DNA of 46,009 bases. Source: Granulosicoccus sp. GTDB taxonomy: Bacteria; Pseudomonadota; Gammaproteobacteria; Granulosicoccales; Granulosicoccaceae. Within the stretch, counting starts at the first letter, position 1, and every line of letters begins with the position of its first letter. Shown in pieces: positions 25,618 to 33,883 of this stretch. The notes beneath the pieces were generated by a model, which worked only from the letters and a program-made list of their open reading frames with translations, ran no database searches and was not told the DNA's origin. Position numbers and translations under genes: made by a program. The stretch is taken from contig JAHDGK010000039.1 in the NCBI GenBank assembly GCA_020627685.1, forward strand, positions 1 to 46,009. Reading direction: 5' to 3'.

Positions 25618-27300
25618 TTAGACCTCTTTAGCCCATTCTCTAAGTTTAAATTTCTGAATTTTTCCGGTAGAGGTTTTAGGTAGTTCTCTGAAGACAATTG
25701 TTTTTGGGCATTTGAAGTGGGCCAGTTTTTCACGACACCAATCAATGAGCTCTTGCTCACTGGCAGACTCCCCATTCTTTAACGCAACAAACGCGCACGG
25801 TGTCTCTCCCCATTTTTCGTCAGCTTTTGCGGCTACCGCCGCTTCCAGCACTGACGGGTGTGCATAGAGTGCATCTTCTATTTCTATGGAAGATATGTTT
25901 TCTCCCCCCGATATGATGATGTCTTTAGATCTGTCCATGATTCTGACGTAGCCGTCCGGGTCCATTACCGCAAGATCACCGCTATGAAACCAACCACCCC
26001 GGAATGCGTCTTCATTGGCTTGCGCGTTTCGATAATATCCGCGCATAACGATATTGCCCTTGAACATGATTTCGCCAATGGTTTTACCGTCCCGTGCAAC
26101 GGGTGCTAAGGTTTCAGGATCAAGCACGTCAAGTTGATCGAGAACCTGATAGCGAACACCTTGTCGCGATTTCAATTTAGCGCGTTCGGTGTCATCTAAT
26201 GCATCCCATTCGGGTTTCCACGCACACATCACAGCGGGCCCGTAGGTTTCAGTGAGTCCGTATGTGTGGGTAATGTGGAATCCTAACGCCTCTATGGCAA
26301 GTAACACACTGGCGGGCGGTGGAGCCGCGGCCGTCATGATATTCACCGTGTGTGGTAGAGGCTTCACAATAGATTTATCGGCGTTGACAATAAAATTTAA
26401 AATGATGGGGGCACCGCAAAAGTGCGTCACGCCATGAGCCTCAATGTTGTGGTAGATGGCTTCAGCCGTGATGGTTCTCGTGCAGACACTTGTGCCCGCA
26501 TTAGCAGCTAACGACCAGGGAAAACACCAGCCATTGCAGTGAAACATGGGTAATGTCCACAAATAGACAGGGTGGGGCCCCATGTGCCAGCCAGTGATGT
26601 TGGACAGAGCATTCATGGTGGCTCCGCGATGGTGATATACAACGCCTTTGGGTTTTCCGGTAGTACCCGAGGTATAATTAAGTGAAATGGATTGCCATTC
26701 GTCTTCAGGTAGTGACCATTTCCAGTTTGCATCAATAGCGGGTAGCTCATCACGAAGGTAAGACGCATCGATGAAGCTCTCGTATTCGATAGCTGAGATA
26801 GCATCGCCCGTCGCCTCACCATCATCGATACTGATAAGCAGTGGAGGCTCAGACATTGTTTTTATAGCGTCCGTAACAACGGCCGTTGAGTCTTTATCCA
26901 CGAACAATACTTTTGCACCACCGTGCTCAAGTATGTGGGTGATGGTCGCAGCTTCTAATCGGGTGTTAATAGCATTGAGGATGGCACCGGTCATCGGAAC
27001 CGAAAAATGTAGTTCGAACAAGGCTGGAATATTGGGTGCTATGACCGCGACCACATCCCCGGTTGAGATGCCCAGTGCAGCCAGGCGCGCCGCTCCTGAC
27101 TGACATCGCTGATAAGATTCAGACCATGTGTATTTTAAATCGCCGTGTATTACGGAGAGTTGATCCGGGTAGACTTCCGCACTGCGCGCAATAAAGCTTA
27201 ACGGGCTGAGCGGGGTATAGTTTGCGCTGTGAGCAGGCAGTGGAACATCGCCGTCACCGGGTTGTCTGGCTTGTGGGATAGTGGGGTGGTAACCGGACAT
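25618..27300 (-). CDS. AMP-dependent acyl-CoA synthetase (medium-chain / DmdB-like)
   Basis: A 561-residue member of the adenylate-forming family. The P-loop-like motif YTSGTTGKPKGVVYHH is intact. Later motifs are HTYGLTETYGPAV (A5), GWFHSGDLAVMDPDGYVRIMDR (A7-A8), SGGENISSIEIED, and the C-terminal PKTSTGKIQKF with the catalytic Lys of A10. It activates a carboxylic acid to acyl-AMP and then acyl-CoA. By overall pattern it resembles DmdB and other short/medium-chain ligases. The frame extends to 27348, but ATG at 27300 avoids overlap with the divergent CoA-transferase and starts the natural MSGYHP N-terminus. Start codons of the two genes are only 24 bases apart. Confidence 0.92.
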   Translation of the reverse strand: MSGYHPTIPQARQPGDGDVPLPAHSANYTPLSPLSFIARSAEVYPDQLSVIHGDLKYTWSESYQRCQSGAARLAALGISTGDVVAVIAPNIPALFELHFSVPMTGAILNAINTRLEAATITHILEHGGAKVLFVDKDSTAVVTDAIKTMSEPPLLISIDDGEATGDAISAIEYESFIDASYLRDELPAIDANWKWSLPEDEWQSISLNYTSGTTGKPKGVVYHHRGATMNALSNITGWHMGPHPVYLWTLPMFHCNGWCFPWSLAANAGTSVCTRTITAEAIYHNIEAHGVTHFCGAPIILNFIVNADKSIVKPLPHTVNIMTAAAPPPASVLLAIEALGFHITHTYGLTETYGPAVMCAWKPEWDALDDTERAKLKSRQGVRYQVLDQLDVLDPETLAPVARDGKTIGEIMFKGNIVMRGYYRNAQANEDAFRGGWFHSGDLAVMDPDGYVRIMDRSKDIIISGGENISSIEIEDALYAHPSVLEAAVAAKADEKWGETPCAFVALKNGESASEQELIDWCREKLAHFKCPKTIVFRELPKTSTGKIQKFKLREWAKEV

Positions 27301-27324
27301 TGAAACTAACCTCTTGGATGGATC

Positions 27325-28542
27325 ATGGATACACAGAACACCGATCAACGTAGCCTACCGCTCTCGGGTATCCGAGTGTTGGAGATGGGCCAGCTGATAG
27401 CCGGACCATTCGCAGGTCAGATGCTAGCCGCTTTTGGCGCTGAGGTCATTAAGATTGAACCTCCGGGAAAAGGTGATCCGCTACGTACCTGGCGAGAATT
27501 GGATGAAGACGGTTGCTCTTACTGGTGGCGCAGCATTGCCCGTAACAAAAAATCGGTCACACTTAATTTGTCAAAGCCTGCGGGTTGCGATATTGCGCGC
27601 CGATTGCTTCAACATGCCGATATTTTAATAGAGAATTTTCGACCGGGACGCATGGAAAGCTGGGGTTTGGGTCCGGACGATATAAAGAAAATTAATCCAG
27701 AACTTATCTACACGCGTGTATCCGGTTACGGCCAAACCGGACCGTATTCGTCACGCCCTGGTTTTGCCTCTGCTTGCGAGGCAATGGCGGGGTTGCGCTA
27801 TGTTAACGGGCACCCCAATGAAACACCGGTGCGTTTGAATTTAAGTCTTGGCGATACACTCGCAGGTATGCACGCGACCGTGGGAGCATTGTTGGCGCTA
27901 ATAGCACGGCAGCGACTCGGTAATGGTGGGCAGGCAGTTGATGTGTCTATCGTGGAATCCGTATTTAATATGCTCGAAGGCGTGTTACCCGAATTCGATG
28001 GAGCCGGTGTTGTTCGTGAACCATCAGGGTCAACAGTAACGGGCATCGTCCCCACCAATACGTATCGTTGCCACGATGGACGTTACATCGTCATTGGTGG
28101 GAATGGCGACTCCATTTTTAAGCGACTTATGACGAGCATCGGACGTTCAGACATGGCTGAAGACCATCGTCTATCCAACAATCAGGGCAGAGTCGCTCAT
28201 GAGGCGGAGATAGACGAAGTCTTAGCCGAATGGTGCTCGGGGTTAACATCAAGTGATGCTCTGGCCAAACTTGATGACGCAGATGTTCCCGCGGGTCCGG
28301 TCAACTCTATCGCTGATATCGCACAGGACCCTCATTTTGAGGCACGTGGCGCCTTCGAAAGTTTACCTGTTAAGGGGGTTAACCGTCAGATGCCTGCGGT
28401 GCATCCGCGTTTGCAAGATACGCCAGCGCAGTCCCGCTGGGCTGGCCCGGAACTCGGTGAGCACACGTCTGACGTACTTGAGAGCTGGCTTGATGTCGAC
28501 AAGGATCAGCTAAGTCTTTGGCGGAAAGAAGAAATTATATAA
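27325..28542 (+). CDS. CoA-transferase family III (CaiB/BaiF)
   Basis: A 405-residue class III CoA-transferase of standard length. It opens with LSGIRVLEMGQLIAGPFAGQMLAAFGAEVIKIEP, the CoA-binding segment. It continues with FRPGRMESWGLGPDDI and SGYGQTGPYSSRPG. The catalytic Asp177 lies in LSLGDTLAGMHA. These enzymes move CoA between carboxylic acids through an aspartyl anhydride, without an ATP cost. The gene is divergent from an acyl-CoA synthetase with only 24 bases between the two start codons. Both may thus act on the same acid by two activation routes. Substrate is unknown. Confidence 0.95.
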   Translation: MDTQNTDQRSLPLSGIRVLEMGQLIAGPFAGQMLAAFGAEVIKIEPPGKGDPLRTWRELDEDGCSYWWRSIARNKKSVTLNLSKPAGCDIARRLLQHADILIENFRPGRMESWGLGPDDIKKINPELIYTRVSGYGQTGPYSSRPGFASACEAMAGLRYVNGHPNETPVRLNLSLGDTLAGMHATVGALLALIARQRLGNGGQAVDVSIVESVFNMLEGVLPEFDGAGVVREPSGSTVTGIVPTNTYRCHDGRYIVIGGNGDSIFKRLMTSIGRSDMAEDHRLSNNQGRVAHEAEIDEVLAEWCSGLTSSDALAKLDDADVPAGPVNSIADIAQDPHFEARGAFESLPVKGVNRQMPAVHPRLQDTPAQSRWAGPELGEHTSDVLESWLDVDKDQLSLWRKEEII

Positions 28543-28578
28543 GGCGCGCAAAACATAGTGAGCGCTAAATCGCCTTAT
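28539..28578 (+). terminator. hairpin at the end of the CoA-transferase gene
   Basis: ATAAGGCG (28539-28546, including the TAA stop) pairs with CGCCTTAT (28571-28578). A further CGC/GCG pairing lies inside the 24-base loop. There is no T-tract, so this may be a 3' stabilising structure rather than a terminator. Confidence 0.4.
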
Positions 28579-28645
28579 CGATGCGTTAAGTTGTCTGGAT
28601 GAGCGTCGATACAAAACGGAAGAGAGGTGCGTTAGGAATTTAATT

Positions 28646-29023
28646 TTGAAAAGTTCGCCTGTTATTAGGCTAAGCATGGCTGCTGGAACCTACTGGATGC
28701 TTATGTGGGGTTATTTGGTCCTACCTTCCGGGCAGTGGTTCGCCGCTTTTTTAGCGATAATGATGAGCATCATGCTCGTTTTTTGGGTTACTGAAGCGAC
28801 CGAGGCGACGCAGGCCACAATTCATTCCGAAGGTGCGCCCGATAACGACGTTTCAGCCGAAGCTTTGGCGGCAGCACCCAGCCTGGAAGACTCAGTTTTG
28901 CGACTTGATTCACTAAAATCAGAGTTGAAGGCCCAGTACGCTCAGTTCGGCCGCGACCAGTCGCTATTAAACAGTAAGAGCTTAGGCTCCTGGCACAGAA
29001 CACGTAACCCGCGGACTCGATAA
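28646..29023 (+). CDS. small membrane protein upstream of a phosphorelay, unknown function
   Basis: A 125-residue protein with two closely spaced hydrophobic segments (about 12-26 and 30-48). An acidic Ala/Thr-rich linker and a short helical, charged region (LEDSVLRLDSLKSELKAQY) follow, and the end is basic (NPRTR). I recognise no family. TTG at 28646 is supported by AGGA eight bases upstream. ATG at 28676 would cut into the first membrane segment. The stop is one base before the GTG of the Hpt gene, and that gene overlaps the response regulator start, so all three are likely cotranscribed. Its role might be anchoring or sensing for the phosphorelay, which is inference from position only. Confidence 0.65.
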   Translation: MKSSPVIRLSMAAGTYWMLMWGYLVLPSGQWFAAFLAIMMSIMLVFWVTEATEATQATIHSEGAPDNDVSAEALAAAPSLEDSVLRLDSLKSELKAQYAQFGRDQSLLNSKSLGSWHRTRNPRTR

Positions 29024-29024
29024 A

Positions 29025-29384
29025 GTGACTGTATCGATCGATGAAAACGCGTTAAAGGCGATAGCCGCCTTACAGCGCCCCGGAAAACCGGATCTCCTGA
29101 CTCGCATAGTGGGCCTATTCAAATCTGAATCCCCGAAGACTATCGCAAGTATGTTAGAAGGTATTGATTCAGCTGATATGGAAGCTGTCAGGGTGGCTGC
29201 TCATACCCTTAAGTCTTCCAGTGCCTATGTAGGTGCCTTAGAACTATCAGAGCGGTGCAAAGAGTTAGAACGTGCAGCCCATGATCAAAACTTCCCGGCT
29301 TGTATGGCTTTGGGAGACTCTGTAGAAGATTTATTTCAGGGCAGTGTAAACGCATTGGATCAAAGGATAAGCAAGGCTGCCTGA
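29025..29384 (+). CDS. histidine phosphotransfer (Hpt) domain protein
   Basis: A 119-residue free-standing Hpt protein. The phosphorylatable His60 lies in the motif VAAHTLKSSSAYVGA, with the conserved Lys at +3 and Ser/Gly-type small residues after it. The rest is a four-helix pattern: LLTRIVGLFKSESP before it, ALELSERCKELERAA after it. It has no kinase domain, so it must receive phosphate from another protein. Start is GTG at 29025. The stop overlaps the downstream response regulator start by one base (TGATG), a sign of translational coupling. The receiver domain encoded next is the obvious partner. Confidence 0.9.
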   Translation: MTVSIDENALKAIAALQRPGKPDLLTRIVGLFKSESPKTIASMLEGIDSADMEAVRVAAHTLKSSSAYVGALELSERCKELERAAHDQNFPACMALGDSVEDLFQGSVNALDQRISKAA

Positions 29385-31573
29385 TGACCCCCGAGCTTTC
29401 TAAAAGCATGCAAATGGTTGCGCCCGGTATGCAGCGTGAGCGGCCTATCGTCCTCCATGTGGATGATGATATCGCGAGCTTGATGATGGCTGAAGGCGCG
29501 CTTGAAGACGCAGGTTTTGACGTCATTCAAGCTGCTGATGGCCAAGAGGCTATTGAGCGTTTCAAAGAGCATGAGCCTGATCTGATCATCATGGATGCGG
29601 TTATGCCGGTCATGGATGGTTTCGAAGCCATTAGCACTATCAGAGAACTCAGTATCGGTGCACACGTACCCATACTAATGATTACAGGTCTTGATGATCT
29701 TGATTCAATTACACGTGCCTACGATATCGGTGCGACAGATTTTTTAACCAAGCCCATCAACTTTTTTATTCTGCCGCATCGTGTTCAATACATGCTGCGG
29801 TCAAAGCTTACCGCAGATGCGTTGAGATCAAGTCAATCCAAGCTTGATAACGCTCAGCGTATTGCGCGACTGGGTAACTGGGACTGGTGTTTATGCACAA
29901 ATGAACTCTCGTGGTCTCGTGAGTTCGGGCGAATTCTGGGCGTGGAAGAGGGTGCTGGAATTGCTACCTGGGCAGAGTTCATCAATTGTATTGAGGAGCC
30001 TGATAGAACCAATGTGCGTCTGCTTAGTGAGCAGTCTGTTGAGGAAAAGCTGCCCTTCAACGTAGAGTTTTCAGTGGTTAGCCGCTTCGATGATTCTGTG
30101 CGCAGGATCCGTCTGGAAGCTGAGCCTCATGCCCAAGAGAGTGGTGAATGGGCGTATATGCTCGGCACGATCCAAGATATCACTGAGCGAACCAATGCGC
30201 AGAAACAAATACATAACTTAGCGTACTACGATCTTGTGACCGGTTTGCCTAACCGAGCGCAGTTAACGGAACAACTTCGATACACGCTCAAATCATCGAA
30301 GCGAAACGATACTAAGTTTGCAGTACTGTTTTTAGACTTAGATCATTTTAAGCAGGTCAATGACACGCTGGGCCATGATGCAGGCGACGATCTATTGCTA
30401 CAGGTCGCAAACCGACTGACAAGCGTTGTTCGCGAATCAGACATGATCAGTAGCAACGATAATGATCCCGAGTCACAGCATACCGTTGCACGTCTGGGTG
30501 GTGATGAATTCGTTGTATTGTTGGGTGTAATTAACCGGGTTGAAGATGCAGCACGGGTGGCCGAGCGTATTGCACAAAGTATCAGTGTGCCTTATGACAT
30601 AGGCAGCTCCACCGTAACCGTGACTACGACAATCGGAATCAGTGTGTATCCAGCCGATGGAGATGACACTGAGTCGATGATGAAGTCTGCTGATGTTGCG
30701 ATGTACCACGCTAAAGAATCTGGTCGCAACGGTTACCAGTTTTATTCCCGCGATATTCACGAGCAAGCACTGTCTCGATTTTCATTGGAGGCGGATTTAC
30801 GATCTGCCATCGAGAACAAAGAACTAACGCTAGCCTTTCAACCTAAGGTTGAAATGTCGACAGGTCGCCTGGCAGGGGTCGAAGCTTTAACTCGCTGGAC
30901 ACATCCCGAGCGAGGGTTGATGAACCCCGGTGAGTTTATCCCACTGGCGGAAGAAACAGGCTTGATCATAGAGCTTGGTCGCTGGGTGCTCAGAGAGTCA
31001 TGCAAGCAAATGCAACTTTGGATAGAGGCAGGTTGGCCTCCAATGACCATCGCGGTTAACTGCTCATCAGTGCAGTTTACGAAAAGTGATGTTATTGAAG
31101 ATATTAACGAGGCTATTCAGTACAGTGGTCTGGATCCGAGGTTGTTGGAAATTGAACTCACTGAAAGTTTGTTGCTTCAGGATGGTGAGAAAGGTATCCA
31201 GATTCTCAGCGATATGAAAGCACTGGGAATTCAAACGTCAATCGATGACTTTGGAACAGGATTTTCATCGTTAAGTTACTTAAAGCGATTGCCGGTTGAT
31301 AAGCTTAAAATCGACCAGTCTTTTGTCAAAGACCTCGATAAAGATTCCGGCGATGCAGCCATTGTTACTGCCATCATTACGTTGAGCCACAATTTGAATT
31401 TAACAGTCGTGGCGGAAGGTGTAGAGACACAGGAGCAGTTTGATATTCTCAGGGGCTTTAAGTGCAACGAGGCACAGGGCTATCTCATAAGCTACCCTCT
31501 GGATATTGAGCAATTTAGTCTATGGCTGGATTCCTATCGCGAGCAAATTTTGCAAAAAGTATCGGGCTTGTAG
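29384..31573 (+). CDS. response regulator with PAS, GGDEF and EAL domains
   Basis: A 729-residue cytosolic protein. The receiver domain (about 20-140) has VDDD near the N-terminus, phosphoacceptor Asp71 in IIMDAVMP and the LTKP Lys. A PAS-like domain (about 160-270) ends in GTIQDITER. GGDEF (motif RLGGDEF at 370-376) and EAL (EAL at 500-502, IELTE, SIDDFGTG, EGVET) follow and both look catalytically complete. The RESD inhibitory site (350-353) is separated from GGDEF by 18 residues instead of the usual 5, because of a polar insertion. The frame opens at 29300. ATG at 29384 is preferred since it overlaps the Hpt stop. Phosphorylation by way of the Hpt protein probably controls c-di-GMP synthesis or breakdown. 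Confidence 0.93.
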   Translation: MTPELSKSMQMVAPGMQRERPIVLHVDDDIASLMMAEGALEDAGFDVIQAADGQEAIERFKEHEPDLIIMDAVMPVMDGFEAISTIRELSIGAHVPILMITGLDDLDSITRAYDIGATDFLTKPINFFILPHRVQYMLRSKLTADALRSSQSKLDNAQRIARLGNWDWCLCTNELSWSREFGRILGVEEGAGIATWAEFINCIEEPDRTNVRLLSEQSVEEKLPFNVEFSVVSRFDDSVRRIRLEAEPHAQESGEWAYMLGTIQDITERTNAQKQIHNLAYYDLVTGLPNRAQLTEQLRYTLKSSKRNDTKFAVLFLDLDHFKQVNDTLGHDAGDDLLLQVANRLTSVVRESDMISSNDNDPESQHTVARLGGDEFVVLLGVINRVEDAARVAERIAQSISVPYDIGSSTVTVTTTIGISVYPADGDDTESMMKSADVAMYHAKESGRNGYQFYSRDIHEQALSRFSLEADLRSAIENKELTLAFQPKVEMSTGRLAGVEALTRWTHPERGLMNPGEFIPLAEETGLIIELGRWVLRESCKQMQLWIEAGWPPMTIAVNCSSVQFTKSDVIEDINEAIQYSGLDPRLLEIELTESLLLQDGEKGIQILSDMKALGIQTSIDDFGTGFSSLSYLKRLPVDKLKIDQSFVKDLDKDSGDAAIVTAIITLSHNLNLTVVAEGVETQEQFDILRGFKCNEAQGYLISYPLDIEQFSLWLDSYREQILQKVSGL

Positions 31574-31586
31574 TATCAGCTGTGCG

Positions 31587-32405
31587 TTAGCGATTCTTCC
31601 AGCTAGGCTCTCGTTTTTCGAAGAACGCATCGATTCCTTCTTTGACATCATCAGACATCATGTTGCAAGCCATCGCATTTCCAGCTAGTTCGTAAGCTTC
31701 ATCCAGTGGTTTTTCCAGTTGCTTGTAAAAAAGTGTTTTACCGGTGGTCACGGCCACTTGGGATTTTTGACAAATTTGGTTGGCCAGCAAATTAACCTCA
31801 GCATCTAGAGCATCAGCAGCCACACATTTGTTGAGTAAGCCCCAGTCGACAGCTTGCTCTGCACTGATAAAGTCTCCCGTCATCAGCATTTGAAACGCAC
31901 GCTTTCGCGACAGATTGCGTGACAGTGCTACTGAAGGCGTGCTGCAGAAGAGGCCTAAATTTATTCCTGAAACTCCGAATTTGCATTCGTTAGCTGCTAT
32001 CGCAAGATCACAGTTTGCGACTAGCTGACAACCAGCTGCCGTAGCTAAACCTTGAACTTTGGCGATGACCGGTTGAGGAATGTTGATGAGCGTTTGCATA
32101 AACCCACTGCATTTTTTGAATAGATCTCGTTGCCACTGTTCGCCGCCATTCTCAGCGTCTGCATGTGCGCGCATTTCATGTAAGTCATGACCAGCACAGA
32201 AAGCTTTGCCGCGAGCTTCGATGACGACGACCCGCGCTTGTGAGTCCAGGTTGTCCAGCGCGTTTTGAAGTGCGTCCAGCATGGCCTCACTAAGTGCGTT
32301 GAACTGTGCTGGTCTGTTTAAGGTGAGCGTAAAAATACCCTGATCATTCAGATTGCTTAATAGAATCGGGTCTGCAGACTTGTCTGTTTCTTGGCTCATC
32401 GTCAT
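31587..32405 (-). CDS. enoyl-CoA hydratase/isomerase family protein, ECHDC3-like, lacking both catalytic Glu
   Basis: A 272-residue crotonase. The first oxyanion region KAFCAGHDLHEMRA is typical. GLATAAGCQLVANCD has Gln where the hydratase has Glu144. FGVSGINLGLFCSTPSVAL has Gly in place of Glu164. Both substitutions match the ECHDC3 branch of the superfamily, whose reaction is not settled, so simple hydration is unlikely. Start codons at 32405 or two codons later (MSQETD) are equally possible. The gene converges on the response regulator with 13 bases between the stops and is divergent from a PaaI thioesterase, so CoA-ester metabolism is plausible. Confidence 0.88.
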   Translation of the reverse strand: MTMSQETDKSADPILLSNLNDQGIFTLTLNRPAQFNALSEAMLDALQNALDNLDSQARVVVIEARGKAFCAGHDLHEMRAHADAENGGEQWQRDLFKKCSGFMQTLINIPQPVIAKVQGLATAAGCQLVANCDLAIAANECKFGVSGINLGLFCSTPSVALSRNLSRKRAFQMLMTGDFISAEQAVDWGLLNKCVAADALDAEVNLLANQICQKSQVAVTTGKTLFYKQLEKPLDEAYELAGNAMACNMMSDDVKEGIDAFFEKREPSWKNR

Positions 32406-32553
32406 CTCCTGCCACTAAGGCTAATACGGCGCAGCGGCGAACGCTGTCAAATCCACCGCTTATATCAGTATACGTGCAGACAGGAATCTTATAGAGTATT
32501 GCGATAAAAATTTACTTCCCAAATGGCGGAAGTCATTTAAGGATGCGGATTCT

Positions 32554-33015
32554 TTGAAAGACGAAAACACCATACCTGACGGTTTACTCATGAGCGTCGC
32601 GCAATTTCGGGACATCATGGATGCTCGTCTGCCATTTGCAGATTTGCTAGGGCTCAAAGTTGACCACTTCATGAGCGACCATGTTCGTTTGCACGCTGAG
32701 TACAGTGAGCGTTTTCTCAGGCCCGGCGGCACTATCGCGGGTCCCGTGATGATGGGGTTGGCAGATGCAGCTTTGTATGCGTTGGTTCTTTCGCGTATTG
32801 GTCCTGTTGAACTTGCTGTGACCACCCAGTTGTCAATTAATTTCCTGCGAAAGCCGGCTCCGGGCGATGTTATTGCCGATGCAAGAATGTTAAAGCTGGG
32901 GAAGCGATTAGCGGTAGGCGAGGTTTCTCTCCTTAGTGCATCCGAACCAAGCGGTGAGCCGGTAGCCCATGCGACGGGCACGTACTCGATCCCAACGCCC
33001 GATAAACGGAGTTAG
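32554..33015 (+). CDS. PaaI-family hotdog thioesterase
   Basis: A 153-residue single hotdog-fold protein. The active-site helix segment GGTIAGPVMMGLADAALYALVL carries the Asp used by 4HBT/PaaI-type enzymes. ELAVTTQLSINFLRKPAPGDVIADARMLKLGKRLAVGEVSL is the beta-sheet half and is very close to family consensus. It should hydrolyse an acyl- or aryl-CoA to the free acid and CoA. The true start may be the first codon (32554) or ATG at 32590 (MSVAQFRD). It is followed four bases later by a haloacid dehalogenase-type gene, likely in one operon. Confidence 0.88.
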   Translation: MKDENTIPDGLLMSVAQFRDIMDARLPFADLLGLKVDHFMSDHVRLHAEYSERFLRPGGTIAGPVMMGLADAALYALVLSRIGPVELAVTTQLSINFLRKPAPGDVIADARMLKLGKRLAVGEVSLLSASEPSGEPVAHATGTYSIPTPDKRS

Positions 33016-33019
33016 TGTC

Positions 33020-33709
33020 ATGACCCACCCAGCGTTTGCGCACACACAAGCCTGTGTCTTTGATGCCTACGGGACACTGTTCGATGTCAATTCAGCCGTC
33101 AGCCGGATGAGGGATCGAGTTGGTCCGCAATACGGTGAAATTTCTGCGGCGTGGCGAGTGCGTCAGCTTGAATACACGTGGCTACGAAGCCTGATGAAGA
33201 GCCATACCGATTTCTGGCACCTGACCTCTGATGCATTAGCGGTGACACTTCGTACATTTTCCATCGACGATGCACAGTTGCACGAGGAGCTTATGCAAGC
33301 CTATTTAAGCTTGAATGCGTTCTCGGAAGTGTCCAGTGTTTTGCATCAGCTAAAGCAGGCGGGCATGCAAACCGCAATTTTGACGAACGGCTCTCCAGCC
33401 ATGATCACCTCTGCTGTGTCCAACGCCGGCATAGATGAGGTCATAGATCGCCAGCTATCCGTAGAATCTGTCGGTGTGTTTAAACCGGACGAGCGCGTCT
33501 ATCAATTGGCAGTTGATGAGCTGAATGTTGAAGCCGGGAATATCGCGTTTCTCTCATCAAATGCTTGGGATGCCGCAGGCGCTGCGCATTTTGGGTTTAA
33601 TGTCGCCTGGGTAAACCGTTACGGTCAACCGTCAGAGGCGCTGCCGGGGACGCCATCGGCAATGTTGGCAGACTTATCTGAATTACCAGCTTTGTTAGGT
33701 ATTTGCTGA
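33020..33709 (+). CDS. HAD hydrolase, haloacid dehalogenase type II
   Basis: A 229-residue protein of the size of (S)-2-haloacid dehalogenases. The nucleophile Asp lies in CVFDAYGTLFDVNSAV, followed by the Ser/Thr motif ILTNGSPAM, the Lys in VGVFKPDERVYQLA, and FLSSNAWDAAGAAHFG. These match all four type II signature blocks. The reaction is hydrolytic removal of halide from 2-haloalkanoic acids, although some members act on phosphate esters. ATG at 33020 is chosen because GGAG precedes it by eight bases and the longer frame (from 32969) overlaps the thioesterase gene. The 3' end overlaps the convergent DUF1289 gene by 85 bases. Confidence 0.9.
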   Translation: MTHPAFAHTQACVFDAYGTLFDVNSAVSRMRDRVGPQYGEISAAWRVRQLEYTWLRSLMKSHTDFWHLTSDALAVTLRTFSIDDAQLHEELMQAYLSLNAFSEVSSVLHQLKQAGMQTAILTNGSPAMITSAVSNAGIDEVIDRQLSVESVGVFKPDERVYQLAVDELNVEAGNIAFLSSNAWDAAGAAHFGFNVAWVNRYGQPSEALPGTPSAMLADLSELPALLGIC

Positions 33710-33876
33710 CGTTCAATGCAGGCTGTAAGGACAGATAATTTCTGATCGCTGTCCATTCTTGACCAACGTGTAATTTCGTCAATAGTTCGCATGCAGCCTT
33801 CGCACAACTGAGAAGGTTCGTCGATGCGACAAACGCCTTTGCAAGGCGATGGGATATTAAGTAGATGGTCACTCAT
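33625..33876 (-). CDS. DUF1289 domain-containing protein
   Basis: An 83-residue protein with the DUF1289 four-cysteine core: PSPCKGVCRIDEPSQLCEGC followed by RTIDEITRWSRM. The Cys spacing suggests a small metal-binding or Fe-S-type fold. The function is not established. The C-terminal tail (about residues 55-83) is outside the domain and is read opposite the last 28 codons of the dehalogenase. ATG at 33876 starts just before the domain, and a longer frame to 33945 would enter the HMG-CoA lyase gene. Its start lies seven bases after that lyase's stop, so it is probably the second gene of that operon. Confidence 0.85.
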   Translation of the reverse strand: MSDHLLNIPSPCKGVCRIDEPSQLCEGCMRTIDEITRWSRMDSDQKLSVLTACIERQQIPNKAGNSDKSANIADGVPGSASDG

Positions 33877-33883
33877 TCGAAGC

